64,000 nucleotides of DNA from VMDJ01 sp038146785. GTDB taxonomy: Bacteria; Pseudomonadota; Gammaproteobacteria; Chromatiales; Chromatiaceae. Both the position numbers and the translations under genes were made by a program. Numbering within the stretch: position 1 is the stretch's first letter; each line of letters opens with the position of its first letter. Under the pieces are notes generated by a model. That model was not told the origin of the DNA. It worked only from the letters and a program-made list of their open reading frames with translations, and did not search any database. Below, piece by piece: positions 63,584 to 64,000 of the stretch. The DNA lies in the NCBI GenBank assembly GCA_038146785.1, contig JAYQSI010000017.1, positions 124,001 through 188,000 on the forward strand, given 5' to 3'.

Positions 63584-64000
63584 GCTGCGCCGAATAATTT
63601 CGCAGTGATATCGACAATGGGAATGACGCGGTCGTAATTAATTCGAGTTGGGCCAATCACACCCAAAACACCGATCACCTCATTATCGACCTCATAAGGT
63701 GCGGTGATCACACTGCAATCTCGCAGCGTGGTGTAGCCAGATTCTTCACCAATAAAGATCTGCAGACCATCTGCGTCGAGCGCTCGGTCTAGTAGATGGA
63801 GAATCTCTTGTTTCTCAGTGAAGGCGTTAAATAAGCCACGCAGACGGTCCATCTGAGCAAGCTCATCGAAATCCATCAGATTGGTCTGGCCAGACACAAT
63901 CATGTCGGCAGGCACATCATCACCCGAGCCAAATGCTTGCTCTGCCATTGAGAGCGCATCTGCCATCAATTTATCCATATGCTGGCGATCTGCCTGCATT
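63568..64000 (-). CDS. hrcA: Heat-inducible transcription repressor HrcA, C-terminal part (cut by window edge)
   Basis: C-terminal 143 or more residues of HrcA, the repressor that binds CIRCE. Family segments include FTEKQEILHLLDRAL, the FIGEESGY block and GVLGVIGPTRINYDRVIPIVD. The DNA-binding domain lies outside the window. Presence of HrcA beside sigma-32 promoters suggests dual control of the chaperone operon. Confidence 0.93.
   Translation of the reverse strand, partial: MQADRQHMDKLMADALSMAEQAFGSGDDVPADMIVSGQTNLMDFDELAQMDRLRGLFNAFTEKQEILHLLDRALDADGLQIFIGEESGYTTLRDCSVITAPYEVDNEVIGVLGVIGPTRINYDRVIPIVDITAKLFGAALKTR

Noticed and set aside
1..64000. CRISPR arrays, insertion sequences, prophage genes, rRNA, riboswitches
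   Set aside because: No direct repeat arrays, transposase or phage-type proteins, rRNA segments or known riboswitch structures were seen on reading both strands.

Overview
The window is a gene-dense stretch of a gammaproteobacterial chromosome of moderate GC content, with no mobile element, phage gene, CRISPR array or rRNA. Gene order is the best taxonomic evidence. Several blocks match E. coli or Pseudomonas: rpoE-rseA-rseC-mucD-lepA-lepB with divergent nadB; yceD-rpmF-plsX-fabHDG-acpP-fabF-pabC-mltG-tmk-holB-tatD; gacA/uvrY-uvrC-pgsA-tRNA(Gly-Cys-Leu); serS-rarA-lolA-ftsK; aat-bpt-infA-clpA-clpS-cspD-icd-rluE-mnmA-hflD-purB; lapA-lapB-pyrF; and hrcA-grpE-dnaK-dnaJ-dapB. The sodium-pumping oxaloacetate decarboxylase operon (oadGAB) suggests, but does not prove, a marine or Na+-using organism. 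I cannot name the genus.

Layout. Positions 1-5.6 kb (minus) hold lepB (cut), lepA and the sigma-E envelope-stress operon, which lacks rseB. From 5.7 to 18.5 kb come nadB (plus) and then a long minus-strand fatty acid synthesis and cell-envelope cluster. From 18.5 to 22 kb is oadGAB, placed between yceD and yceF, which are neighbours in E. coli. Positions 22-27.3 kb hold yceF, a CysZ-like protein, an aminotransferase, a CbbY-like phosphatase, gluQ, a truncated globin and a small unknown protein. Positions 27.3-31.8 kb hold four tRNAs (Leu UAA, Cys GCA, Gly GCC, Ser UGA) and the pgsA-uvrC-udg-gacA group. Positions 31.9-51.6 kb are housekeeping genes in near-E. coli order. Positions 51.6-58.8 kb hold an OmpA-like protein, a transporter, roxA, nudF-pyrF-lapB-lapA and a short-chain dehydrogenase. 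Positions 58.8-64 kb hold dapB and the DnaK chaperone operon with two very good sigma-32 promoters and hrcA (cut).

The most striking observation is that five otherwise intact genes (oadA, an aspartate-type aminotransferase, uvrC, lolA and purB) each carry exactly one +1 frameshift. In each case skipping one base restores a full-length protein of the length expected for the family. In four of the five the break can be placed at a CTT leucine codon followed by a purine (CTT-A or CTT-G), so a slip would re-pair the tRNA on UUA or UUG, also leucine. The purB site, CTT AGG, has the same first six bases as the yeast Ty1 +1 slip site. The fifth (lolA) also has a CTT in its possible shift interval. 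This is either a recoding habit (programmed or tolerated +1 frameshifting at CUU-R) or a systematic single-base insertion artefact in the assembly. The sequence alone cannot decide, and both readings are set out in the findings.
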